Part shown: in pieces, positions 11,964 to 23,694 of the stretch | Layout of the letters: every line of letters begins with the position of its first letter | Position numbering within the stretch: the first letter of the stretch is position 1 | Assembly (NCBI GenBank): GCA_963573315.1 | Contig: OY752142.1 | Span: forward strand, 186,001 to 250,000 | Length of the DNA stretch: 64,000 bases | Source of the DNA: Entomortierella parvispora | Lineage: Eukaryota; Mortierellomycota; Mortierellomycetes; Mortierellales; Mortierellaceae | Reading direction: 5' to 3' | Made by a program: the position numbers and the translations under genes | The notes under the pieces: generated by a model | Told to the model about the DNA's origin: nothing | Seen by the model: the letters and a program-made list of their open reading frames with translations, nothing else | The model's database searches: none

Positions 11964-14900
11964 ATGCTTCTTCTCAGGTAAAAAGTGAAAAACGAATGAA
12001 CCCCCAAGGTTGCATGTCCATTTGCTCATGAAAAGAGAAAAAGACGAGTTCATACATGCATGCATGTACAAAGAAAGAGAGAGACATGCATGTTCTTTTT
12101 ACCCCGCAGTCACCTCCACGCCAAAAAGAGCGCCCCGCCGTGTTTGGTTTTCTCTCCCCACAGTCTCTGCTGTGGGCTCACCCCTCTGTCCATGGCTCAG
12201 TACACAACTGTGTTGTGCGTGCGTGGGAGACAAAGGATATGTCATTCATTGTCCGGAAGAAGAGGGATGACAAGCGGCCTGCTGACCTATCCCCATTGAA
12301 CACCATTTGTTAGACCTTCCAACTCTGCCCGGTTGGTGACCACAACCAGCCACTGGATGACGATCCAAAGCCGCCCGTCACCTCAACTGTTTCATACGAC
12401 CTCGTTCCTGACCGGGAAGGGCCGTGGGCCCACCGCACTGGCCACCCTCCGGTCAGCGCAACAACAACAACAACTACAACCGTTTGTAAAGTCCCCAAAG
12501 ACGACGACCGCGACCACGAATCAAATTCGCCTATTGGGCGCCATTTCCAAGCCTCTGTCGCGCCAGACGCTCTTTGCCAGCCATAGCTCGCCTCTCTCTG
12601 GGTCGGCCACATTCCATCCTCAAGCAGCAGAGGAATCGCACCTGCACGATTCCCCACCGACGACGCATGCGAAATTACTTCGATGGGTCCAAGCCCAACA
12701 GGCCTTGTTGGAACCAGACCATGTGCACTGGTGTGATGGATCCAAAGAAGAGTATGAGGAGATGGTCCAGGGTCTGGTGGACCGAGGGGTCATGATTCCA
12801 TTAGACAGCAAGCTCAGACCGGGTTCTTATTTGACTCGCACGGACCCGGCCGATGTAGCCCGATCCGAGAGCTCGACCTTCATTTGCAGTCGCAAGGAGA
12901 TCGATGCAGGGTAACGTATTTTCATAACAATCTTTGTGTGTAACGGTCATTCAGAGAGAACGAGAGGAAGAGAAAAACAAAAACAGGACTTGTGAATAGA
13001 CCAGAAAGAAAGAGAGAGAGAGGAAGAGAGAAAAGGCAGTAGACGTGATGTTTTCTGGATGAATGAACCAGAAGAACGGGAATGGGTTGGGATTACGTTT
13101 GAATCTCTAACACGGTCCCCTTTTTTTTTTCTTGTGAATTCCATATTTTAGCCCAACAAACAACTGGGTAGATCCAGACGTGATGAGAACCGAGCTTGAA
13201 AAGTCGTTCAGAGGGTCCATGCGAGGTATGACAGTTTTTGGTGAAACCAGTCTTTCTTTGATTGATCTTTCATATCCGAGCTCATTTTCTTATTCAAAAC
13301 TATTGGCACGTCGCCTTTTCGTTCTAACCTGAATAGGACGTACCATGTATGTAATTCCCTTCAGCATGGGCCCTATCGGATCACCACTTGCCAGAATTGG
13401 TGTCCAGGTAACCATAGAATGCCTCTTCATTGAAGGACGGTTCGGTGAATAGAAATAACTATTTGAGATGGAAGATGGACGCTGACGCACTTTCCTCTCT
13501 TGTGTTCTTCCAGGTGACAGACTCTCCGTTTGTCGTGATCAACATGCGCATCATGACACGAATGGGCCAGCCCGTGCTTGATGTGTTGGGCAAGAACAAA
13601 GAATTTGTGCCCTGTGTTCATTCTGTGGGCAAACCCTTGGAACCTGGGGATAAGGACGTTCTCTGGCCTTGTAATATAGCCGAGCGCAAGGTTGTCCACT
13701 TTCCAGAATCACGCGAGATTTGGAGTTTTGGCAGCGGCTACGGTGGCAACTCGTTACTGGGCAAGAAATGTTTGGCCCTTCGAATCGCGTCCGTGATGGC
13801 TCGCGATGAGGGTTCTTTGGCTGAACACATGTTGATCCTCGGCTTGACCAGCCCTGCTGGCAAGAAGTACTATGTAGCCGCAGCTTTCCCAAGGTAAAAA
13901 CACGCGTGCTTCTATACAGTGGAAGCAAGAGATAGTTCTTGAACTGACCCCCTGAACTATTTACCTTAGTGCTTGCGGCAAGACCAACTTGGCCATGATG
14001 AAGCCGACATTACCTGGCTGGAAAGTAGAGGTTGTTGGTGATGATATTAACTGGTAAGCATCTACATTTCTGCTCCAAGATTGTAGCCGTGCATTTTTTG
14101 TTCTCGATGCTCATACCTTTGCGCATGCTTTCCTCTCTGTCTCGCTCTCCCTCTCACCTGACTCTATCGACTAGGATGAAGTTCAATGAGCGAGATTCGC
14201 GCCTGTATGCCATTAACCCTGAAGCTGGATTCTTTGGAGTGGCACCAGGCACGTCTGCAAAGACAAACCCAAATGCCATGGACACGATCCGTAAGGACAC
14301 TGTCTTTACCAACGTGGCCCTCACCGAGAACGGAGATGTCTGGTGGGAGGGAATGACGAAACAAAAACCCGAGGGCAAGATTGTCAACTGGAAAGGCGAG
14401 GTCTGGGACCCTTCTATGGGCGAGAAGGGAACACCTTTGGCTCACCCTAATTCGAGATTCACGGTCAGTGTTGACCAATGCCCCGCCAAGGACCCATCCT
14501 GGGATGATCCCAATGGCGTCCCAATCTCGGCCATCATCTTTGGAGGTCGCCGGGAAACGACAGTCCCTCTTGTCTTCCAGACCAAGGATTGGAGCCACGG
14601 TGTTCTTGTCGGAGCAACGGTCGCCAGTGAAAAGACAGCTGCTGCGGAAGGCGATGTGGGTCAACTTCGGTATGGCCTGAAGAAGGAATGCTCCATCTCA
14701 TTTGCTTTCACTACTTTCGGAAAGATCCATTTGGTTGGCTGACATTCCTGTACATGTCTTTTTCCTCTCTCGGTTAGATTTGATCCATTCGCAATGCTTC
14801 CGTTTGCTGGATACAATATGGGTGACTATTTCAACCATTGGTTGTCCATGCCGGGCCGTGTCCAGGATCCATCCAAGCTGCCAAAGATTTTCCATGTAAA

Positions 14901-15387
14901 CTGGTTCCGCAAGGACACCAATGGATCCTTCATGTGGCCAGGGTTCGGAGACAACTCGAGGTAAACACCGTGAAAAAATTTCCTTTCTTGAAACAAAACT
15001 CGGCTTTTTTTCTTTTCTTTCTCACCAAGTCTTTCCTACTCCGTTGCTGACGCGTCTATTTGGTCATTTAACCCGATCGTTTTGTCTCTTTTTAGGGTCT
15101 TGAAATGGATCGTCGACCGTTTGGAGCATCCCGAAGACGAAAAGTTGTACAAATCCACGCCCATTGGTTATGTCCCCAAGCCCGAATCTTTGGATCTTTC
15201 GGGAATTGAGAAGGATGTTCAAGGAGGGGTGATGGAGAAATTGCTCACAGTGGATAACGTGTCCTACTTGTCCGAGATTGACAAAGCTCGGGAATACTTT
15301 GTCAAATTTGGCGATCGCTTCCCTGCAAAGCTGTCCAAGGAATTGGATGATCTTGAATACCGTCTTCGAACCAACAAGGGCGTCTAA
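11964..15387 (+). CDS. Phosphoenolpyruvate carboxykinase (GTP), probably mitochondrial
   Basis: Catalyses oxaloacetate + GTP to phosphoenolpyruvate + CO2, the committed step of gluconeogenesis. Nine exons: 11964-11977, 12314-12910, 13152-13225, 13337-13407, 13514-13893, 13970-14053, 14175-14669, 14778-14960, 15096-15387; all phases close, giving 729 residues (the animal enzyme has about 622). The GTP-type hallmarks are present: [25 protein letters not shown], the P-loop FPSACGKTN, the metal site [19 protein letters not shown] and the guanine-binding NWFRKD...[11 protein letters not shown]. About 110 residues precede the catalytic body. With the 14-nt first exon the N-terminus reads [13 protein letters not shown] followed by R/S/T-rich sequence without acidic residues, a good mitochondrial presequence; without that exon no ATG opens the frame at this point. 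The gene is convergent with MTM1. Confidence 0.93.
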
Positions 15388-15513
15388 AAAAATCCTATTT
15401 GCCTTTCTTCCCCTTCCTTGACTTGGAGACAGGAAGGCGGTTTTTGAGAATGATCATCTTGATTTATTAGATGCTTTTGTCCCTGAAGAACAAAAAAAAA
15501 AAAAAAAAAGTTC

Positions 15514-15519
15514 AATAAA
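15514..15519 (+). terminator. Polyadenylation signal of PEPCK
   Basis: AATAAA 127 bases after the PEPCK stop, directly after a run of about 18 A. Another signal for the opposite gene lies only 40 bases on, so the 3' ends of the two convergent genes nearly touch. Confidence 0.6.
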
Positions 15520-15557
15520 CCCCACATGATGCATTGAACATGAGGCTTTCATTTGTT

Positions 15558-15563
15558 TTTATT
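15558..15563 (-). terminator. Polyadenylation signal of MTM1
   Basis: TTTATT on the plus strand reads AATAAA on the minus strand, 34 bases after the carrier stop codon at 15597. Confidence 0.55.
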
Positions 15564-15596
15564 ATTTTGGTTTTTTTTTCTTTTCACGAAAAGGCT

Positions 15597-17620
15597 CTAG
15601 ACAGCAGAGGTGGCGTTGTACACTGGCAGACCAGCTGCCGGGTGGCGATCCCGCAACAAAAGCACGCGATCCTCAGTAGCATCACTTGTGGATCCGCTGG
15701 CTGTTCCTGTAGAAGATGTTGACGACGTCGAAGAGGAGGAAGAAGAAGAACTGGAAGAGGACGGTGAAGCGCCTTGATCCCACCAATTTTCAGACAGGGC
15801 CTTCTTTCCGATTTCATAACTCGAGATCATGATGGCACAGCTGGGGGCGACTTTGGCGACTCTTGCGGTCAAGCCTCTCCACAGACCCCGGTACCCTTCC
15901 TCCTGGACAATGGCCCGCATCAGTCCAAACATCTTTGTATGGACCGGTTGCAACAGATCCACCTGTCGACGCGTCTTTGCCACATCAAAGGGGGTCGTCA
16001 CCGTTGCCGCAAACATGCCCGAGAGCGCTCCACTCACGAACGCGACTTCGAATTCGTTCAGACTACGCTCTACTTGTTGGTTGTCCCAGTGCACAAGTCG
16101 CTTTTTGATGTTTTCATAGCCCATCCAGTAAATGGCTAAGATTTCAGGGAGGGTCACACGCGCGAGTTAGAAAGGATCAGATAACGAAGTGGTGGAAGGG
16201 TATATATAGACATATAGATATTAACATGCAATGACAGAAAGAGAAATAGAGAGATACTTACCACTGAAAGGCACATCGCGCCAGAGGGTGGGTGCAAGAC
16301 CTCTCCAGAGGGACAGGACACCTTCGGATCGGACCATGGCCACAATACCCTGCGAGACACCCCTGAACAACCCGGCATTCCCCTTTGTATCCGTGTGCAC
16401 ACTTTGCATACGTGTCCTAAACAGCTCCAGAGGCGAAATGACGGTCGCTGCAACAGCTATTATTTTTTTCAAGATACCAAAGTTGTGGGTTAAGAATCGG
16501 TCAAACACGGAAAAAAGTCTCCACGTCTCTGATTCATCAAAGTTCGTGACACCCAAAAAAAAAATTCTTTTCGGAACTCGACTTACTTCTTGCAAACCCT
16601 CCAGCAGCCAAGGGTGCCAATGTTTCCCGATATTTGACAACAAAGTCCTGGCCCACCATCTTCGACGACGCCAGACCTCGAGTGCCTTGATCCAAGGTCG
16701 ACAGTTTATCAGACAAAACCACCTTGAGGTAGTCATACCCAACAAAGTAAATCACGGTGGCCGGGATGGACATGGCCAAGGTCGGTGAGAGACCTCTCCA
16801 GAGCGAACTGGCGCCTTCGTGCCGTACAATCTTTTTCACACCATCCCAAGTACCATGAAAGTACCGTTCCTGAGCTGCTTTAGCCACATGATTGTTCTCG
16901 ACGCAGTTGGCCGCCAATTGCTCCAGTCGTTGTTGTTGCGCCCGAGAAGCCTTCATCCCAACGACCGTGCCCTCTGAATGCTGTTGTGATATACTGGGTC
17001 CACATCCTGCAGACGTTCCCCTCGCGTGATTATGATTATGGCTGTGGTTGTGGTTGTGGTTGTGATGGCTGTGCTGATGCTTGTTTGATTTTGATTTAGA
17101 GGCAAGGGATCCAGAGAGAACGTTGGCAATGTTTTGTCGAATGCCCGCGGTTGCTGATGAGGACACTGTCGAAGAAGCTCCTCCTGCTCCTGAAACTCCT
17201 GCTCCTTGCTGACTAGGTGCAAAGAACACTTCTCGGCAGCAAGTGCACAGCTTTTCGTATGCAGAAGCATTACTCGAGAACGTGAAAGGGACTGCACACG
17301 TCGGCGTTGCTTGGACTGTCTGCGATTGAAGTCTTGTCTTGACAACGTCCAGTGGTGTAACTATGAAAACACCCCTCCCAGATGGTTAGGATCCTCCAGA
17401 TTTTTGAACTCCATTTTGTCGTTCTTGTTGGCTTACCGAGCACGGAGGTCAACAGCGATCCGGCACAGGCCGAGATCATTCGTTGTCCTGCAGAAGGTTG
17501 GGTACTAGAGCCTGATTCTCCCGCGTGAGCAGCGGTCCCTGTCGTTGTTGTATATGGTGATGTGGGGAGGGTAATATGGGTGGCCAGGGTCTGTCGCGGA
17601 AGGGCAGTCTGATCTGTCAT
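15597..17620 (-). CDS. MTM1: Mitochondrial carrier, MTM1/SLC25A39-40 type
   Basis: Four exons on the minus strand: 17620-17437, 17360-16587, 16456-16262, 16135-15597; 563 residues. Mitochondrial carriers have three repeats, each with P-x-[DE]-x-x-[KR]; here PLDVVK (about 64), PLELFR (about 326) and PFDVAK (about 432), with L-W-R-G-L at the end of each repeat. The long first loop and the SLC25A39-like order of motifs point to MTM1/SLC25A39-40, inner-membrane proteins tied to glutathione import and to manganese/iron homeostasis. The loop between the first two helices holds a cysteine group (PTC then LCTCC) and a His/Asn-rich tract of about 24 residues near 154-178; in the human protein cysteines of this loop sense Fe-S status. 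The C-terminus ends in a poly-Ser/Thr tail. Ordinary carriers have about 300 residues, so loop and tail nearly double the size. Confidence 0.88.
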
Positions 17621-19827
17621 GATGGAGAGAGAGAGAGAGTGCGTGTGTGTGTGTGTTCCTTATATGTTGCGATGGATGGGAAAAAGAAAAAGTCGTTCGG
17701 TGGGTATGATTGTGTTTGTGCGTGTGTGTGCGTGTGTTTTTGTTGGGCGCAATTCTACCAAAAGAGTCCGATCAGATAGAGCGCAGCGGAGAAAAAAAGA
17801 GTCGAGAAGAGCTATTTGCTTCTAGACAAAGTGTCAAGGAAAGGAAAGGTTAGCAACAAAGTCCAGACTGGATTGCATGTCCGAGGCTACCCCTGGAGAG
17901 GTTTTTTGTCGAGCTTTTGATTTCGAGGGAAAACAAAGGAGAAGGGGCTGCAGGACAAACCTTTTGCCAGGGACACTTCACAAAGAAAAGAAACAGAAAA
18001 CAGAGAGATTCCAAAAGAGAATGCAAAGGTAGAATGAGTGCAATGACAAGAGAGGAAAGAGGTGAGAAGAGGAGAGGAGAGGAGTGAAGGAGAGGAAGAG
18101 GGTGAAGGGAAGGAGAGAAAGAAGAGGAAGAGGAAGGTGAAGTCGAGAAGGAGACCGTGTGAGTAACAAACAGACGTTTTCAAAGAGAAGAAAAAAAAAA
18201 AAAAAAAAAAGCTCTTGCGCCATTGACAGACCCAGAAAGGAAAGATCTTGGTCGTCCTGATTGACTCGATGCATGCAGCTGCACGTGACCAAGAGTGACA
18301 TCACCGCATTTGATCGACGTGCACATGCTGCAGATCCACCGATCTCTCTGTCTGCCTCTCGCTCCACTCGCCATGTTCCTGTTCCACGTCGTGAGACCAC
18401 CCACTCGGTCGCAAGACAAGACTGAACGCCCGCTGCTCGGGATCCCTCTCTTTCCCTCCTTCTCTGCATTGCATCCCCCTGCCTGTTTGGCGTTGTTCAA
18501 TCAGACTCGACCTTCCTCTTTTTGCAGTTGCTGCCTCTCCTTCTCTGATTGAGCAATCCTCCCCTCTCCCTCTTTCTCGAGGTCCGCCACCTTCCTTCTC
18601 TCTCTGTCATCTCTTTGTTCCGGATCTTTCAATCCAGACGAGCCGAATCAGAACCCAGCAGGTAAAGGAACCTTTTTTTTTTTTTTTTTTTTTTGACCGT
18701 CCGTTGGCTTCTTCCTTCATACTTCGACTGTTATTCCCTTTGCAACCGCACCGTTCACAACTCTCCTCCTCCTCCTCCTACCTTCTCCCCCATACTCTCT
18801 TCTCTCCTCTTCTCTCTTCCTCACGCACACCCACATTCTCAACTCGCCAAGACGGATTTGGCCTCAAATGTAAAGAGAGAGTGCGCATGCATGCTATCCT
18901 CACTCTGCAACAACACCCTGATCTGATTCGAGCTGAATCCTCATTCCAGCCTGGTTTGCTCGCTTTTGCCTCTATCCCTCGTTTGCTCCCTTTGTTCCCA
19001 TCTTTCTCTTCTTGTTCTCTGCGGACCCCTTTATCGTGGTTCTCGTATCTGATCTGTTCACACGCACAAGGATTTTTGGGAACCCCTTGTCCTCTGTTCT
19101 TTTTCTCGTCAGGACACCATATCTTGCAGCCCGTCAACACGCGCCTCTCGCATCACTCTCCTGCTCCTTCTTGCGCTCCTTCTTGCTCTGCATTGCTCGT
19201 CCTTGCCTTCTACTCTGCTCGACCTGTCTGCACTTTGCACCTACCTGGTCTTTCCCCCCTCCCCGGACAGCCCCGCCCCGCCAGCATCGGATATCCCGAT
19301 CGCACACGCCTGTGTCAGATCCCCCTTTTGGCCAGAGTGGAGAGTGGGCGAGACAACAGTCACCAAAAACCTGTCGGGTCCGGGGTGTGCCAAACTCTTT
19401 CTCTCTCTCTCGTGTGTCCACAGTGTGCCTGTGCGTTCTTTTTCCCTCTCTTTTTTTTTTTTTCTTTCTTTCCTGCTTTTCGTTCCCTTCATTCATTTGT
19501 CATTCATTCATTCATTCATTCCATTCCTCTCCACTCTTGCTCTTACTCTTACTCTTCACTCACTCTCTTTGCATTCATCTTTTCCACTCTAATCGGCCCA
19601 TCATAAACCTGTACATCCATTTCTATTTTTCACGTTCCTGGAATCAAATCGATCCCTTTGCTCTCACTCACACTCTCTATTATTCTTTCTTCTCTCCCTC
19701 TCTCTCTCTCTTCCTGCTCTTCCGACACCATTGCTCACTGGCCTGTGTCAATTCTCGATCCATCCCATCCGATCCCGATATCGAATCTCCTCTCTTCCTT
19801 CCTTCGGCACAATAGACATCCGGCATC
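17621..19827. other. Divergent 2.2-kb region between MTM1 and FZO1
   Basis: No gene seen. A (GT)n tract near 17641-17658, GA-rich blocks at 18030-18150, A/T runs near 18189 and 18671, and a CT-rich block from 18540 to 19800 that must contain promoter and 5' leader of FZO1. Open frames here are Ser/Phe/Leu-rich readings of the CT block. A leader intron is possible but not shown. Confidence 0.55.
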
Positions 19828-22800
19828 ATGACTTCATACTTCTCTGCTCAGCACCCTCCATCGCAAAGGAGGAACTCTCTCCCCCGCCTCAGTCTGGACG
19901 AGGCCGATAGACATCAGCCCTCCACCTCACACACCGTCCTCCCCTCGCTCTCCTACGCTGCCGCCGCCGCCGCTGCAAACCAGGGCAACTCTCCTCACCC
20001 AAACTTGATTCTGCAGCAGCAGGTCTTTGCAGACAAGAGTAATCGCCTCCTCAGCCTGATCGTCAACACAAAGGGACTCTTGGAGGAGATCCGGGAAACC
20101 AACGCCACAAAGGCATGGCAGACTTACTACCCTAGTCTTCAGATTCCTTCCGTGGCCGCCGCCACGGCAGCTGCTGCCAGCAGTGCCTCGGGTCACCCCC
20201 TTCGTCGCTCCGCCTCATTCCACCCCGAGGACGAGGAGCGTTCCTTGCCCAGCCAAAATCGTCTTCAGCGCTCGTTCACCTCAGTGCCCGGCTCTCCACA
20301 GAATACCCATTCTCCTTCAGACCCGATCCCCTCTATCGGTCGTCTCATCCCTGAGCTCAACGTTCTCAAATTGGACCTCAAGGTCGGAAACTACGCTACC
20401 AGCAACGATGCCCTCCTGCGCGGACTCGAGCGCAACACGATCGCCCATCTCTTGGACGGCCGTATTCAGCAGAGTAGCAAGCACCTTGACAACCTGTACC
20501 AGCGTGTGTCGGACAAGAGCTCCAAGGTCCTTATCACTGGAGATCTGAACGCTGGCAAGTCTACTCTCGTCAACGCTCTGATGCAGCGCACCATCCTTCC
20601 AATTGATCAACAGCCCTGCACGTCCCTGTTCTGCGAAGTCTTGGACGCCCAGGAGAATGAGGGTCAGGAGGCCGTGCACGCCATCAAGGAGCCCTCCCTC
20701 TACAACCGTGAAGACCCCAACACGTTCACGGTTGTGGACATGCGTCACCTCGAAAAGTTTATGAACGATGTGATCGATGGCTATGAGGACTATGCTCAGC
20801 TCAAGGTGTACTGCACAGATCGCCGCAAGGTCAACGACTCTTTGCTTCACAATGGAGTCGTCGACATTGCTTTGATCGACTCTCCGGGCCTGAACCGCGA
20901 CTCTGTCAAGACCACGGCTCTCTTTGCGCGCCAGCAGGAGATTGATGTTGTCGTGTTTGTGGTCTCTGCCGAGAACCACTTTACCCTGTCTGTAAGTTGC
21001 GCTGCAGCCAGTACCTGCATGTCTTTACATGATGACTCTATATTTTTTTTTCTTAATGACTCTCGCGTGCAAAGCCCTGTCCCCCTTTTTTTTTGCTTCC
21101 TTTGAGTTCTATTGTTGGCTGGTTGGAATGAATGAGTAGTCAAAGTGGACTGGGTGACGGAGCGTTGAGGTGGTGGCCAACAACAAGCTCTGCGTGAGAG
21201 AGTGAGTGATCATGACACATGCACACACACGACACACGCACACACAGCTCTACGATTGAGGACTATGTACCATCCCGCGCTGCGTGGGTGTTAGTCATCC
21301 TTGCGTTGTTGGTGCAGGGGCAGTAAGGCCAGGACGAACGGGTCTTGTCTTCTCCCGGCCGAAAATTTATTTCGTTCCTGTCTGTCCGTCCATCCATCGC
21401 TCTGATGTCACCCGCGTGTGGCTCACTCACCCACCCCACCCCACCCCACTCACCCACCACACACGCACTCAAGATTTTTTCATGGGAACCCATCGCCATC
21501 TTTGTTGACACGGACAGCGAGCGCGGCTTTTTCATCTTTTTCAATGCCAGCCTGCAACCGTCAACCTTTGTGCCGCTCTTTTTTATTTATTTTTTTTTTC
21601 ACACTCTTTGCTGTCTGGGGAAGACGCGTGGAGTCCACATTTCTGTTTGCGTTTACGGTATTCGAAAACATGGTTCACTCAACATTCAAACATTGTCTCG
21701 ATTCTTCTGATCCTAGGGCAAAGAGTTCCTCTGGAATGCCGCGAACGAAAAGACCCACATCTTCATCGTCGTCAACCGCTTCGACTCCATCCGTGATAAG
21801 GAGCGCTGCAAGCGCGTCATTCTGGACCAGATCAAGCAGCTCTCTGCAAAGACCTACGAGGATGCTGACGAGCTTGTCCACTTTGTCTCTGCCGGCTCTT
21901 GCCTGCCCGAGACCATCAAGGACGGTCCTCTCCCCGATGACTTTTTGAGACTTGAGGAGTGCTTGCGCTCTTTTGTCCTCGAGAAGCGCTGCAAGTCCAA
22001 GCTTGCCCCTGCCAAGGTCTACCTCGAAAACATCCTCAGCGACGTCTGTATCCTTTCCGAGTCTAATCGCCAGATGGCTGCAGAGGAGCTGGCCAAGGTT
22101 CGTTTGGAGCTCGAGCGTGCCGAGCCCGAGTACCAGGAGACCTTGATCCGTCGCGAGGTTGTCCTCGAGAAGGTCGAGCGTTTGGCCGAGGAGACTTGCT
22201 CCGTGATCGATTCCATGACCCGCGAAAAGCTCCAAAACTCTGTGGACGACATTGAGAATGCTGTCTCGGCCCTTGTTCCCTGGAACGGTTTTCTGCACAT
22301 CTGGCAGTACGCCATCGATCTCCGCTATGTGATGGCTGACCTCTTTGTTGACCGTGTCAAGAGCTGCGAGGTGGAAGCCAAGGAAAAGACTCGCACTGGT
22401 GTCTGCGACATCATCACGATCGCAGAGGACTCTGGATCCATGGCCCAGACGGACGCCTTGACCCTCTTCTCCAAGCCCGATGCTGCTCGCATCTCCACTG
22501 GAAAACTCAAGGATGAGCTCTCTTTGGACCTTGCCGACATTTTCGAGGTTCAGGATAAGCTCGGAGTTGCCAGTGTCTCACTCGGTGCTGTAACCATGTT
22601 CTCGAGCAAGGCTCTCGGCTACAGGTCCCTTATTCATAGCCTGTTTGATGTGACCAACACTGTGGGCGTTTCCAATGTCCGCAAGTGGGCCGTGCCTGTT
22701 GTCACTGCCGCTGGTTTGGGTCTTCTTGTGTATATTGCTACTGACATGAAGCACGCTCTTGCCCGCAAGACAGCTCGCAAGCTCCGCGCCCATGTCCGGG

Positions 22801-23063
22801 AAAGCACCATGGTCCACAACGAGGCCATGCGTATCACCAAAGAGTGTCGTCGTGTGTTCAAGAGCAACGCCTGGGAGATCCAGAACCGATTCCAGAAGGA
22901 AATTGAGGCTCACGAGAGACGTCGTGCCGAGCAAGAGAAGGCGGCCAAGGATGGCGAGCAGGCAGTTATTTATTTCGGCAAGGTCTTTGACAAGGCCGAC
23001 GAGTTGGCGCGTTGGGTGGCAGCAGTGGAGGTGGAAGTGGAAGAACGCAAGATCAAGGCCTAA
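19828..23063 (+). CDS. FZO1: Mitofusin, outer-membrane fusion GTPase
   Basis: Two exons, 19828-20991 and 21717-23063, give 836 residues (yeast Fzo1 has 855). Fzo1 is a dynamin-like GTPase that tethers and fuses mitochondrial outer membranes. Visible: a disordered N-terminus with Ala and Ser/Pro runs; a first helical bundle; the G1 P-loop GDLNAGKST (about 238-246); a G2 threonine in QPCTSLFC; G3 DSPGLN (about 351); G4 NRFD (about 408); then a long helical region. Two hydrophobic stretches, around 670-690 and 711-732 (AVPVVTAAGLGLLVYIA), form the membrane hairpin typical of fungal mitofusins. The C-terminal heptad-repeat coil (RIRK-type, R/E/K-rich) ends in a strongly charged tail. The 725-bp intron is far longer than most introns here and contains AC-rich and poly-T stretches. 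It neighbours two other mitochondrial genes. Confidence 0.95.
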
Positions 23064-23694
23064 AGGTTCTTTGGTTTTTTTTTCTTTTCATTCCTCTTTA
23101 TTTGCAATCATTCCCCCATTCCTCCCTCCGTTTTGATACCCACCCTTTCTTCTCGCGCGCTCAAAAAAACAATTTGTTTTTTCCCCCCACTTCCTTCCCA
23201 CTTCTTGAAAAGAATGAGAGACGAACAACGCAGGACGCTTGGGCAACTGGGCAATCCTCTTTGTCGGCTTGAATTTTTTTGTGTTTTTATTATTGTATTT
23301 TTCTCTCCATCCCTTTCGCATCCCCCCTCTCTCTTCAGTTTTTTGCTTTGAAAGCAAAAAAGTCCTCGCCTCTCATCGTCATAGTGTCCGCTCTGCACTT
23401 CTTCATTTGAGTTTTTTTAAAAAAAAATAAATATCCAGCCGTTTTTGTTGTTAAACAAGGGACTCTGGTGCGACAGCGAAAGAAACATAGTCCAAGGCAA
23501 CAGGTCGATGTGATCCATGTCCGAAGCGCGAGCGCTGACCATGCGAGCAGAATCCAGAATATGCCCCTTAACAACGGGACGCGTTTTTTTTCGCTCCTTT
23601 CATTCATTGTCGACTGAAGGAAACTGGGCAGGGAAAGAATGCATGCATCATTGCTCTTTCCTTCATCCCCAACAACCCTCATCACATCCTCTCT
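23064..23694. other. FZO1 3' region and BIG1 promoter
   Basis: No gene seen. T runs, an A9 run with AATAAA near 23427 that can serve as the FZO1 polyadenylation signal, and a CT-rich leader in front of the next start codon. Confidence 0.5.

Noticed and set aside
11442..12031. Arginine/serine-rich frames on both strands
   Set aside because: They fall in the CT-rich leader of PEPCK; both strands are open because the D-R/S-L-rich bias excludes stops.
16953..17345. Open frame rich in Thr/Ile inside the MTM1 exon
   Set aside because: Alternate-frame reading of the His/Asn-rich coding repeat of MTM1.
18704..19815. A 300-residue and a 267-residue open frame before FZO1
   Set aside because: Ser/Phe/Leu/Pro-rich reading of a CT-rich leader, three frames open at once, no motif.
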